Assembly: GCA_030247885.1 (NCBI GenBank)
Contig: JAPDRO010000002.1
Location: 868,001-932,000 of the forward strand
DNA: 64,000 nt
Direction of reading: 5' to 3'
Source of the DNA: Taxawa tesnikishii (nom. ined.)
Lineage: Eukaryota; Ascomycota; Dothideomycetes; Dothideales
The notes beneath the pieces are model-generated. The model saw nothing but the letters and a program-made list of their open reading frames with translations, was not told where the DNA came from and did no database searches. Positions 38,797 through 50,430 of the stretch are shown here, piece by piece. The number at the start of each line of letters is the position of its first letter. Within the stretch, counting starts at the first letter, position 1. The translations under genes were made by a program, and so were the position numbers.

Positions 38797-40535
38797 ATGG
38801 CCTCGCCTACACGTCTCCCTTCTTTACGCAGGCCCGCGGCAGGAGGACGCCCAGTCAGAGAACGGCCTGCTCCTGTTGTTGAGGTATGCTTATTTGCATC
38901 CCTTGGCCAAAGAGTCCATATCGACGGGCAACCAACTACCTCTCAACTACCGCCTTGATACATGCTGAGCCGCGCCAGGAAGCACCGCTCTCTTCGACCA
39001 ATGGACCAACAGCCAAACGAGGCAGTCTGCTGCCGCAACCAGACAGGCGCACCTCAGCCCACGCACGCCCAGAGCCAGAAAGTCAACCGCCTACTAGACT
39101 GACCAGCAGTACTGCTATGCCACCTCCTTCACTACCGATACGCTCACAGTCGATTCGAAAGCCCGCAATCGCACGACCAGCGCAATCGGTCAGTGGCACC
39201 TCTGCCGCGCATAATGATGGGAAAAGTCTTCGCCCATTGTCCGTAAGCCAGCGTAAAGCACCAGAGCAAGCCCACCGACAGCAACAACCTAGTGCTACTG
39301 GAGCGTCATGTATACGATATACCTCGCCAAGCGCAAACGCTATCGGACGGTCTGCATCAGTAAGGGCCATAGCACCCTCCTCAAAGTTACAGCCCACGAG
39401 TACAGATAAGCGGAAAGAGATTGGGACGACAAATCATACACAGCCTTCACTGAGTCGGACCGACAGTGTTGCCAGTAGACATGCGCGATCAAAAAGCTCC
39501 AGTACGGCTGTGCAGGATACATCTATTCCAACCAAAGAGGCTCTTGGGATCAGCACAGCATCTACATCGATTCAGAGACAGGCTACGGTTCTCTCTGCAT
39601 CTACCACGAAGGCGCCAACGTTATCGAATACACCAAAGCAGCGACCAGCCTTTAACACTCTCCAGCAGCACTACAGCCCTGCCAAATCCTCCCTTCCAAA
39701 GCCTCCGATACCTCCGCTTCGACCTCCTCCGCCCGAGCTTGCGACGTCGTCCAACACATTTGAGACAACCAAAGCCCAGGCCGAACTGCTTTATCTTTCG
39801 CTGCTCCACGAAGGAGCACATTCCTCGCTCGAACAATTCGAGCAGAGCGCCGGAGAAACACTGCAAAAGAACTTTGATGCGCTTCGTAAAACACAGCAGG
39901 CTCTATCGCTCGATGAGCGAGCAATTCAAGAGCAAGTAAATCTGACGGAACTCGCACGCTGGCGCGACGAGGCAGGTTCCGGTGCTCATGTGAGCACAGA
40001 CGCGCATCTATCGGAGAGCCTTCAGCGCCTCAGCGCCTGCCTGAGCGAACTAATCCTGCTGTCCGCGCCAGATGGACAGTACCGGCGCCTCATGACAGTA
40101 TTTTCGAACTGGCTCACACCCACGGAGAACCTCTTCGAGGCGCGCAATACATCTACCTACATATCTGAAACTACGTGGCACTTTATAGCCCCGCTGGATC
40201 AGCAATGGCACGAAGCTCACGATTCCTGTTCCCGTAGGTTGCGTTTGCTGGAGCGCGACATTGGCCTGCTTCCCGTGTTGAGCCCCCTTGATAGGGAAGA
40301 CGAAAGCTCCAGCCCGGCTCTAAGAATCATATTAAATTTCTTGACGGCTTTTTCTGCGGGCATACGAGAAGAGCTGGACTTAACGTTGCGGATTGAGCGA
40401 CAGGTGCTGGAGAAAGAGAAGCAGTGGGTGGAGAAGGCTATCGAGGGTTTGGATCTCGGTTTGTTCTTACAGGAAAATCATGACGTCTCACCTGTTGCAG
40501 CATGGCATGTGCAGAAAGCTCTTGATAGAGCATGA
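38797..40535 (+). CDS. Ser/Pro-rich protein with helical C-terminal domain, unrecognised
   Basis: Exons 38797-38883 and 38979-40535 join in phase 0 across a 95-base intron (GTATGC donor, CAG acceptor), 547 residues. The start ATG sits in a good context (CACCATGGCC). The first 270 residues are low-complexity Ser/Thr/Pro/Gln with scattered basic patches, followed by a proline cluster (PPIPPLRPPPPEL). From about residue 290 the protein becomes helical (AELLYLSLLHEGAHSSLEQF, LQKNFDALRKTQQALSLDE) with a well-folded-looking C-terminus rich in Trp and Leu. This layout suits a conserved fungal structural or spindle-associated protein, but I recognise no family. It lies divergent from the interrupted gene to its left. 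Confidence 0.72.
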
Positions 40536-40956
40536 CTTGCGACAAACGGTGCTCCTGACGGCCTGCGAGACTAAATTCAATACAAGCTTAGATGTTTCTC
40601 AAATACTCCGAATGCTCCGAAGATGCAACGCTTCGTGACAGTAGGCAGCTGTAACGAAGTATCCTTGTAATGAACATAGATATTAGTGTTGCGTTGCTTC
40701 TGCATAAGCGCTCTCCATTCTTACGAGAGCCGTGGGCCTCCCTCCCTTGTATGCATGGGCTTCGCTTGATGACAACAGATTACAAAAACGTCTCGTAACA
40801 TTGTTGGGTTGGATTATGTGAAACACTCCGAGTTTGTGGTCTGGTTGGTCCTCGTTAGAGGGTGCGGGCACGATCGCTGCTGAGGAGGACAAGACAATCT
40901 TGTTCTTGTATTTGCGCAGTTCATGTTCCCGACTCCTTCGTGTGCGGTGGAGACAG
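40536..40956. other. convergent 3' region, no gene seen
   Basis: Lies between two genes that end toward each other. No coding frame is supported. Confidence 0.5.
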
Positions 40957-43196
40957 TCAATTAGTCAAACCCGTCTCCCTGTCCTCACTAGAACGTCCAG
41001 CAATCCTAATGCCAATCTCACGTAGGCGGTTGTCTAGTGAAGTTGATGACTGCAACGCCTCATCGACCAAGCCCCGTATCTGCGCACTGTTTGTCGCAGA
41101 AGCTTGTATCTGTTCCTGTAACGCCTGATCATTTTCCTTCACCCTGCGGAGTGCAGCGTGTAAGCTCTGAATATGGCGATAGAGCGTGTGGACCTCTTCT
41201 CTCAGCCGAACGATCTCTGCTTCAGGAGTGGTCGCCTCGTGTTGCGGCCTTGTACCTGTGGAATGGACGGCGTCTTCGGGACCCATTGTAACATCCGCTG
41301 GTGCTGCCGCCGCCGCCGTCGCATGAGCAGCATTGCCCCGTGAATCCTCCAGCTCTTGAATCCGACGGAGAAGCCGGGCTTTCTCTTCGACCCAGTTTCG
41401 CTGTTCTTCCACGCCCTGCACCTGAATGCGTGCTCCCATTTCCAGCATCTTAACCCACTGAGCCTTCTCTGCGATGAACTCACGGTGATAGTGCTCTCTC
41501 TTCTGATCGCCTTCTTCAAGTTGCGCCTCCAGTGCTTTGACTTGGTCGGCCAAGTCCTCGTTGCGAGCGGTCAGTGCATTGATCTCTTCCTCAGCCACAG
41601 CAGACTTCTTCTCGATGGCTTGGATTTTAGTTCTCTCCCGTTGTAGTTTTTGGAGTAAAGAAGCGTACTCGGACTGAAGAGTCTGCAGAGAGAGTGTTTT
41701 CAGAGTGACTTGGTGCTGGAGGTCCGCGAGATGAGCTGAAGTGGCCGAAGAAATCGGCACGGCATGAACCGTAGAAAGCGCAAGAGCTGACGTGGCTGGA
41801 GAAGCTAGAGGAGGCAGCATTGGTGGCGGCGGAGCTGGGTTGGCGGTATTTGTAGCACGAGAATACGGTGCTGCAGATTGCAAAGATGACGGCGACGGAA
41901 ACATGGTCAGTGATTGGTTCAACAGAGGCGATTGCGTTCGAAACGAAGTGAATGTGTTGGAACAATCCGGGAGCCGGGGAGATTGAGCAAGTAGTCTGTT
42001 CGGTCGTTCAGCTTCGGAAAGGTCACGAGCCACTGGGACCTGGTGGCGTTCCTGCCGAAAGGTTGTTGCATAGGGAGGTCCGGTGCCAGGGAATGTTGTT
42101 CTAGTGAAAGGCGTCTGTACGTTGGAGTCCGAGGTGGGTGACTTTGATCGCAGTCGCTTGGTCGGGTCGTAACGTTCGGTTCCGTCAATTCCTTGAGTGG
42201 TGCGCTTCATAGCATGCTCGCTCGTCGATGTGTCAAGAGGCGGCAGTGCTCGAAAAGATGGATGGGCACGTGCATCCCGTCGTGGAGGTAATGAATCATC
42301 CGACAAATGATCGCTTGACTGGATGCGTTGCAGCTTCTCAATGATGGATCGCAAGAGGGCACCAAGTGGTGCGTTCGTATTGCTGAAGACCTAAGTCGAA
42401 CTCATCAGCAACGACGTGCTATAGTGGGCTATGGAGCTGGTGACCGAGCAGCAAGAATTAGCAAGGCACTAACCGGAGAACCTGGCGATTGGCCGCAAAT
42501 CTCACTCTCCTCACGCTGCGCAACAGTCAATGCAAGTTGCTGTATTAGCGGTCTCATTTTAGCGCAGTTTTCGCATTGGTTGTAAATCCTGCTGACGTAC
42601 GACAACCCCTCTTCCGGGGCCTCCGTACGCTTCTCATGCCTCTGCAGCGAAGTCAAGGGTGGTAGCGTTATAGAGACGGATCTTTGTGGGTGCCTTGGCA
42701 TTGGTAACGGTGGTGCTCGCACATTCGGTGTTACTGTCATCAAGCCACAGTGATTAGTCTTAGACTTTTTGGGGTGCAGATTGCTTGGTAAAATCCGATG
42801 ATAAGCTCAAAGAACCGGGGTCGTACCTTGTCGCGCACCCGCATCAAAGTTAGGTCTTTGCCAGTGTATTGAAGGTATTCCAGCATATGGCCTATGATGC
42901 TGTTCTCGGCCCAAGGATGGTTCAAACCCGGGCTCATCGGCATGGTCCCCGTCGTGTCGCAGCCGCAGCAGTCGTTCGGAACTCTCAATACTCGTATCGA
43001 AATCCGTATCTCGAGGGTGAGGCAGATTTATACCGGACAATAGCGCCTGGAACGGATTGGGGTAGCTGTGGTGCCTTTCTGGATACGGAAGGAGTTCGCT
43101 AGCAGTGAGTATACGTGGTTGATGGATAAATGTCACCGGTGTATCTCGCTCTTCGTGTCTTCCACATGCTACGTCGCCAGGGAAGTCCCGATCCAT
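40957..43196 (-). CDS. coiled-coil protein with disordered N-terminus, unrecognised
   Basis: Three exons: 42827-43196, 42474-42733 and 40957-42390, introns 42734-42826 (GTACGA donor) and 42391-42473 (GTTAGT donor, TAG acceptor). All phases agree, giving 687 residues with no frame break. The N-terminal region is hydrophilic (ILTASELLPYPERHHSYPNPF), followed by a Cys pair (NQCENCAKMRPLIQQLAL) that looks like a short zinc- or metal-binding knuckle or dimer contact. Residues around 230-450 are Ser/Pro-rich. The C-terminal half is a long coiled coil (LADLQHQVTLKTLSLQTLQ, EEEINALTARNEDLADQVKA, EIVRLREEVHTLYRHIQSLH). Probably a scaffold or transcription-associated protein. No catalytic motif. Confidence 0.75.
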
Positions 43197-44423
43197 TCTT
43201 TGCCAGGATACAACAAGTCAAGGATTGTGTGTGCAGTGAGAGCCATCAGGTTGTATCGGAGATCGTAGATGTTGTAACCGGAAGCGTAGCAGCAACGGGT
43301 TCATTGGGGTAATGATGGTACGTGTGCACCACATGCTCATCTCATGAGCGTGGCAAGGAAAAAGACCAAAAGGCCAGGAAGTATGCTCTCAGACTTAATG
43401 GCTTACAGCGGAGCAAATGGGGCACTGTAACGGTATGCGGTATGGTCCCGGTCGCTGAGTACCGCTCTTACCCTTCTGCATTCGGTAAAAGGGCAATACG
43501 CGACAGCAAGACACTGGGGCGATTATTGACCAAACGTCGTGAGTAACGAGATGGTGCACTAACTCAGCAACAACCCGGATGATTTTACCAAGAGAAGCGG
43601 CGCCAGAAAGACGAGACCAAGATTCCACAAGACAGGGAATGGACGGTCCGCAGAGGTTTCAGTAGTAGAGGAATGGAGGAGCACTGTGCCGAAAGAACCT
43701 AGCAGGCGCAGGAAGCTGGCACGGTGCTGTAACAGACATCGTCTTTCAACAAATCACAACCTACGAAAACGAAGGAAGCTGATGAAGCATGCTTACGAGA
43801 ACTTGGGAGGCTTGCATTGGTTGTGTCCAAGCGCAAACCTAGGCGGAAGGTGCCGACACTGCCGAACGACTCTCACATTACTTCTGTGACTACAAAGCCA
43901 CAAGGTTCGTGCTGGTGCGAGCTCGACCAGAGACCTTCCTCAGCGTGCTGCGAGCACTGTGTTCGACTTTAATTGGTGGTGGCACGATGCACAATCCACC
44001 AACACACGCACGGCATGATCACTCGCATTGCAGCGCCAAGACGGAATCAGGCAGGCTCAAACGAAAACACGGTCTGTCCACACGTCTGAGTGCCAGGTAG
44101 GAATGGGGCCGCTCGCTACGAAGAAACTCGACGCTCAGGAAGCAAGCTCAAAGACCTGGACCTATACCACCTAGCTCACTCCGCATTGCGTAATACTCAG
44201 ACAACGTAGCTCACTTGGTTTCACTTGACGGCTGCGCTTGTAAAGACTGGAGCGGAGAATCAGCATAAGGCTAACATGGCAATCCTTTGGTGCATTTTCT
44301 CTTTGAATGAGCGGCCGTTGAGAATTCGTGGTATCGTTTCCTTCGCGGAAGATGCAGGTAGACTGCAGTAGTGGCTCAAACCAGCCTTTCTAAGTTTCCC
44401 TAACGGAGTGCTTCCGGAGAAAT
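43197..44423. other. intergenic, no gene seen
   Basis: Holds the promoter of the coiled-coil gene to the left and the 3' region of the 6-phosphogluconolactonase gene. Small frames only. Confidence 0.5.
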
Positions 44424-45274
44424 CTACTGCCACCCTTGGAATCCTTTCTTTTGCCATTTCTCAAACGCAGACGAGCCTCTCCTAGAGGCTGCCCCTTTCG
44501 GAAAGCTCACACCCTCGACCGCCGGCGCGTCGCAGAACCAGGAAACCTTATCGCCCGCGCCTTCATTGACCAAGCCACAGGGAAGAGCTCGACCTTCCTC
44601 AGTCTCGAGTATCTTCTTCAGAATGTCCTTCTTACCGCCTCCCGTCGCCACGAAGGCCACCTTGGCGCCGTGGCAGACCACCGGCAGGCTGAGCGTGATT
44701 CTCTTTGGTGGAGGTTTTGGTGAGTCCGATATGCTCAGGACCCATGCATCCGTCTCCCTGAGCAGCGGGTGTTCAGGGAAGAGAGAGCAGGTGTGTCCAT
44801 CAGGTCCGCAACCCAAGAGCAGCAGATCGAACAGTGGCAACTTCACCGAGTCGCGGGCAGCGAAGGAATTGACGAGCGTCTTCTCGTACTGGTCTGCCAT
44901 CTCTTGTGCATCGTCCAGATATTTTTCCTCTATCGGGTAGACCTTTGGCTCTCCGACCTCTTGTGCGGGAATCTTGTCTAGCAGCTCGTCCTTCAAGAGC
45001 TTGTAGTTGCTGTCTTCGTGATCGAGTGGTACACAGCGTTCGTCGGCGAAGAAAACGTCCCATTTGCTGAAGTCTACTGTGTCTTCTGGGGCGCCGTTGC
45101 TCTTGGCCAGCAGAGCCTGCGCCAGAGTCTTGGGCAGCGAACCCCGGAGACAGCTACACGGAAGGCACCGTGGCGTTCGATTGCTGTGTTTTGCTGCGCG
45201 ATAACGTAGGTGCGGAGGTTAGGCGCAAGCTCGGAGACGGAGGGGAAGCTGTAGAGACTTGGTGGTTTACCCAT
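44424..45274 (-). CDS. 6-phosphogluconolactonase
   Basis: Hydrolyses 6-phosphogluconolactone to 6-phosphogluconate, second step of the oxidative pentose-phosphate pathway in the cytosol. About 283 residues in one exon from ATG 45274 (MGKPPSLYSFPSVSELAPNL). The frame stays open 52 codons further upstream, but family members usually start here. Landmarks: VAVSGGSLPKTLAQ, DVFFADERCVPLDHEDSNY and the active-site LLLLGCGPDGHTCSLFP. The frame breaks after VAVSG at the C run 45142-45145 on plus. One extra base restores the conserved Gly-Gly-Ser-Leu-Pro. The rest is intact. Confidence 0.9.
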
Positions 45275-48048
45275 TACGGCGGTCGGGCGGAAGACGCGCT
45301 TATCGGAAGAAAGCAAGGGTTTCTGTGTAACGGATCTGGTGGTTTCTGTCAGAGGTATGGCGTTCTGCGACAGTGGAACAATTGGGCGCAGAGAAGCTGA
45401 GCTGTCGGGAAACGAGAGCGGCTTTATCAATCACCAACCCACAATGACGAAGTGGGCAGTTTGCGATAGCGCGCATGGCCCGGATGAATTTTGTTTGGTC
45501 AAGCTTTTGTCACGACTACATCAAGTATACAAAACAAGGCAAGGCAGTGCCGCCTGCAGCCGCGAGTCAACGAACCATTGCGCAATAACACGCCTGGTGG
45601 ACGTGTCTCGGATAGGCCTTAGACAGGCTCTCTCACCCCTCCGCCGTTTACAAACTGATTATTGCACAATGCGCGGAATGTGAGCCGCACGCCGGGTGCC
45701 AAGTCACGTTGCTCTCTCGCGCTAAATTGCTGGTCGAAATTTGCAGCAGTTACCACCTGGCATGCGCATACGAAACCATGACATTTCCCCGTGAGCTTTC
45801 TCGTTGCTGTTCTTGCACAACGTCGCTGCCTTTCAATTTTCCTGTCTTCTCCTGTTGTCTTACCGCATGTTCCGGCCTCCGTGTCTGCCTGGCCAGAATT
45901 GTCTAGAGAATGTCTGGAAGTGTCTCACGAAGGAGGCGACAGATCTCGACAGAGAAAAGCACTAGAGAGGCAGTCAACGGTGACCATCAACTGCTCCTCC
46001 ACTCCACTCACTCTTGATTTTCCACTGACAGTGTCGTTACGCTCTTTAACCACGAGGAGATGCGCAAAACGTGCCGACTTACTTTTACAAGCGACACGAT
46101 TTGCTACCGCTCCCATGGCCTACTACCATGGTGTTTGGAGATTTCGTCCCCGCTTCACATCCTCTTCGATTGTTGAGCAGGCCGTACAGATCCATATATG
46201 CCCCACATATCGAGAGATTATCGGAGCTCTGGAGCACACTCCAGAACCGACAGTCCCCAAACTCGCGTTGACCCGTCTCTCTTTGTAGCCTGCCTGCTCC
46301 ATACCTTCATCACCCACTAATGTGCTGTTACATCCGTCGTCATGCTTCGATAGTGATGAAACGAACAGCGCGGCGCAAGAGTTCCCCGCTTGTCCCCACT
46401 CGCATGCTGACAGTATCGCACTGCCGCCTGAGCTGTTTCGTCTAGAGTGTTCGTGGAGAACGTGACCTCTCGCCGTTCCCGAGCCGTACCCTCCCTCGTC
46501 CGGACACATGAGTCTCCCAGAAGCACTGGTGTAAAGGCCGAGTCGCGCCACCAAGGAGATAACAAGACTGAGCTTGACCTGCTCAAGCAAGTCACAAGAT
46601 GTTCGTCCAGATGTTGTTCTCTTTGCCTATCAGGAGCCCACCGAGCGGAACTTCTGGTTCGCTGCTCACAAGATTCGTAGCGGTGGCACGAGACGAGTGG
46701 CCAGGCGCAGGAGCCTACCGTTCGACTATATCCGGCCAATAGTCCTGTATGTTGCCGTTGAGATGTTCCTCCTGAAGTTCCACCGAGCAAAGGGCATTGA
46801 TTGACGCCAAGATTGGGTATAAGAGAGACCTGGCGAGAATGGCTTGAGGCCTGCTTTGATAAGTGCGTAAGACGTCTGTTTGAACGCTGTACTTTGTCAG
46901 TTGTTGTTTGCTGGCTGAGCCGAGAGTTCGGTCCAGTAGTTCCCTCAACCCTGATCGGATCCAACGAACACCACACGCAACGGACAACAGCCATGTCAAG
47001 GACCGCAAGCGACCGCCAATACGAAGCACGACTCTACTAAGAAGCCTAAAGCGAAACCGGTACAGAACACTTTCGATGACTGGGGTTGGTTCCTCGTATT
47101 GTTTAGCGTATCTCGAACAACATCAAAGTGGTACATGAGGAAAGGACCGTTCCATGTCAGCCCGCAGCTTAGTCTAACGGCGTGCACAATGCACCTAACC
47201 GAAACAACCACCGCCAGAAGCACTAGCACCACGCCCTCATGAGACTTGTCTGAACTCCAGGAGTGAAGGTTGTGGCGTTTGTGCATAGGTAGCAGGGTGC
47301 AGGTTACCGGGGAAATCGAGATGTTGACAGTCTGTACGCAACAAGTTTTCTTTGTGGCTTATCGGCTTGAAGTTGAATGCAAGCATCGGCCCATAGCCCG
47401 CATGCCCAAGCACACGGTTGACTGGAATAATGCATCGTCCCCACTGTCGCCGTTTGTCTAACATGTCGCTGTCTGAGGGGTTTCAGCTGCAGCAACGCTC
47501 TCGCACAAGCACCGATAGAGTCGAGTTTACTTTGCGTGCAATGCTTCCTAGCATTGGCATGGAGGGCCCGCTCTTGCTTTAGCACAGAGGTCAGAGGCAT
47601 CCAGAAGCTGTGTCATCAAAAACATGTTTGTTCACGAGGCGTTCGAGAGAATTAGACGCGAAGGTCACCAGAGGAGGAGGAAACTCTCCTCGCAACGAAC
47701 TCCGTCTGGCCCACAGCCACCCCGCTGTCTCAGATTGCGGTAGCTTCCAGCCTTGGCAAAGGGGCGCGTTCGAGCGGTTTTGAGACGTAACTGCTGTTTT
47801 GGGTCAAGTGGCAAGAATTAAGACTTTCGGGCTGTCGATCTGGCGATACGCAGAACTGGATCTTCGATGGCCGCCCGATGCAAAGCAACAGGGTTAACCT
47901 TTTCAGTCATCGTTGATGGCATGCACAGATCAACGATCCCACGATGTCCTGCCTTCTATATGTTCGCTGTTCGCCCGTGTCCCGCAATAGCTTGCGTCTA
48001 CTACTGACACTAAACACGTACATCTCACGATCGTTTCGCATTCCTGAG
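45275..48048. other. 2.8-kb gene-poor stretch
   Basis: The longest region with nothing I can support apart from the lactonase promoter at its left edge. Several open frames of 75-225 codons overlap each other on both strands without any recognisable domain, splice pattern or start context. Confidence 0.5.
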
Positions 48049-48573
48049 ATGTCCTTTTCACATAACAACCTGCCCCAGCCCACTTCGCAGATGTGCTACT
48101 TCTCTCTTCAGCCCAACCCAAGTACGCACTATTCCGTCGAGACTCCCGCCTGCTCTCCGACCTCCAGTCATCTGGAAGAAACACCATCTGATCCTTTCAA
48201 CCCTCTTCTGGCATATAGGCCTACCTCGCCGGAACCTTCAAGTCGCACCAGAATGGACGGCTCGAAATTGATGTCGCTCCAGACGTCTGCTGCTTTTCCA
48301 CAGGCTCGGCCCAAGCCTCAGCCGATCCAACAGGACGTTCTTCATGTCAGCGACAACGACAGCGACGACTCTATAAACAAAGGCAACTCTTCATCGTCGT
48401 CTTCAGTCGGTCTCATGAGCCCGCAGTTCTTGCCAGAGGTGGCCCGGTGCTCGCGCTGCCACCGGAGACCAAGCAACGACGTTGCGACAGGCAAACCGAG
48501 CATGTTTCAGTATGGTCTTAACCTCTGGTACTGCACACGTTGTGCCAACATCGTGGGTTTCATCAATCGCTGA
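48049..48573 (+). CDS. small protein with C-terminal zinc ribbon
   Basis: Single exon, 174 residues from ATG 48049 (MSFSHNNLPQPTSQMCYFSL). The frame is open upstream, but that part has no conserved look. The N-terminal two thirds are Ser/Pro/Thr-rich and disordered, with an acidic Asp/Ser patch (VSDNDSDDSINK) before the folded end. The C-terminus has two Cys pairs (ARCSRCHRRPS ... LWYCTRCANIVGF) about 30 residues apart, a typical small zinc ribbon, with the conserved-looking MFQYGLNLWYC between. Function unknown. A nucleic-acid or protein-binding role is an inference from the ribbon. Confidence 0.72.
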   Translation: MSFSHNNLPQPTSQMCYFSLQPNPSTHYSVETPACSPTSSHLEETPSDPFNPLLAYRPTSPEPSSRTRMDGSKLMSLQTSAAFPQARPKPQPIQQDVLHVSDNDSDDSINKGNSSSSSSVGLMSPQFLPEVARCSRCHRRPSNDVATGKPSMFQYGLNLWYCTRCANIVGFINR

Positions 48574-50430
48574 GCATTCAGCTTTCGGCATTGCATGGCA
48601 GTTATGCAAGATATCGACTGGAAGCCCGACTATACCCTTTTTGGGAAGTCAGTCCATTTCATACCACCATCCAGCATATTGACATTGCACTGTCCCCACG
48701 ACAACTAGCACACCAACAGCGACCACGACGACCATGACCCTTGTTGTCTATTGTTTGCATAGATAATCGAGCCGTCCCTACGCAACTTGGCCGCTTGGTG
48801 TGGAGGTGGATTACGCGTCGCATTGCTCAGCCCCGATTGAGGTTGTTGTTCGGAGGACGAAGCTGGAAGGACACGCCATGCAAGCGTGTCAGCACGAGAG
48901 GAGAACACGGCAGACAGGTTCTGCAGGACGGAGCCTGCTGCAGGCGGAGCATGTGTGCGAAAGATTGATTGTCTACTAGTAAATACCCAGCCGAGCTAGC
49001 GGCAATGCTTAGTATACGAATTCTACAGAACTTCCAAGGCCTTTTCAACGCATGTTATCCCCACATGACCACCTGCACGAGGGTGACAACCATATTCGCC
49101 GCCCGGAGTCCTACCGAATCTCAGAGCAGGCGAGCAGTAAGCGGCGAACAGAGCTGCCACTGAAGTGTGAGTAATATTATCACTATGTCCGAAGAGCTTC
49201 TCCTGACCGTGTTTTGCACCTTGTCAACAATGCAATGTCTGCCCCTGCCGTACCCATATTTTTCTTCGAGGTGCAAATGGAAGAATCGATCGAGGATGCC
49301 CCACTACAACTGTCGGATCTCAGATGCGGCGTGCAGGCTACGGGAGACACCGGACCGGGGTCTCGAACACCAATCAGATACGACGGGCAGTCGGCATGGG
49401 GCGAACTCCCGCAAACAATGAGCCCCATCGGCGATTGCTGTTTCAAATGAGGGCGACTGCGGTTACCTGTTCCGAACCAATTCGAGGATCAAGGGTACGC
49501 GGCAATGGTCGTGTTTATCGTTGGTCTTATGGCGTTGGAGAAGCTAGTCACAGATAGGTCAAAGCAAGCCGCTTTCGCATCCTGTACCCACGTTGTACTA
49601 CCATGTCCGGGAACAAGAAGTTGCGTGTTTATCTCGATGGCCAGCTGACCAGTGATCCCCGAAGGATGTGCAACATCAACCGTGGATAGACGGCAGTGTT
49701 GAAGTTACGCAGGGTAAGTTCAGCATCCTTGCTACTACTCTAAATAGGCTAACAGGCACTGAGGTTCTGCGATGACTGCGCAAACACTGATCCGAGCTAT
49801 TTCTCTTCACCCCGCTCTGCGACCTAAGGTATACTATGAATATACACAAGGTATCCTGGTGCCATGCCTTGTAGAAGGTGGTACGATCCCAAGTAACGGG
49901 GTCGATACCGACCTCGTGTCTTACTCGACTGTGCGTTGTCAACGCCGAGCGCTTCATGTCCGAGATGTCAGATGGTTCGGAGACGGCGTGACATCCATCG
50001 TCGTATCATTGATAGGAGCGCTTAGACGGGTGGGCCTCAATCACGCAAGCTTTTGCATCGAGATAACATCGAAATCTGGAGAGATAACATCGAGATCAGG
50101 TAAGTAAAGTGGGTCACGAGTTGTATCTCGTGAATCAGACCCTCTTTCACGAACCACGCGAATTGAGTCATGATCCCTCAAGGATTTGCGCAATCTCACG
50201 TGATCCTCGAGAGAGGGTTTGATTCATGAGATAACGCGAGTCGTGCGAAGTGAAGATCAAGAAGATCAAACACCGACCGCGTATCGAGCGAAACCCCTCT
50301 ATCGGAATTTTCTCTGGGGTCCGAAATTCTGGGACACAAACACTAGGGGAACAGGTCACGGAATTAATTTCTGTTTTCCACGTTGAGCGGCACGTCTGAA
50401 TCTGCCAATACACTGCAAGTAACGGACAGC
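48574..50430. other. intergenic with an imperfect inverted repeat
   Basis: No gene is supported. The right end holds the inverted repeat at 50115-50246, listed separately, and the likely promoter of the SET-domain gene. Confidence 0.5.
50115..50246. repeat. imperfect inverted repeat, about 40-base arms
   Basis: The left arm from 50115 (CACGAGTTGTATCTCGTGAA, then TCAGACCCTCTTTC) is matched by the reverse complement of the right arm ending near 50246, which reads CACGACTCGCGTTATCTCAT, then GAATCAAACCCTCTCTC. The arms flank about 55-60 bases. The left arm has its own 6-base hairpin (CACGAG/CTCGTG). It could be a MITE remnant or a hairpin-forming promoter element of the gene at 50431. Confidence 0.55.

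Noticed and set aside
42740-42988. Alternative minus frame (NHPWAENSIIGHMLEYLQYT) in the first exon of the 687-residue gene
   Set aside because: It looks protein-like, but its donor phase leads straight to a stop in the next exon. The other frame joins all three exons in phase.
46317-46994. 225-codon minus-strand frame in the 2.8-kb empty region
   Set aside because: Overlaps several equally long frames on both strands and shows no family motif or splice pattern.
49321-49400. T-arm-like sequence (GGTGTTCGAGACCCC on minus)
   Set aside because: The neighbouring bases give no T-stem, anticodon arm or acceptor stem, so a tRNA cannot be supported.
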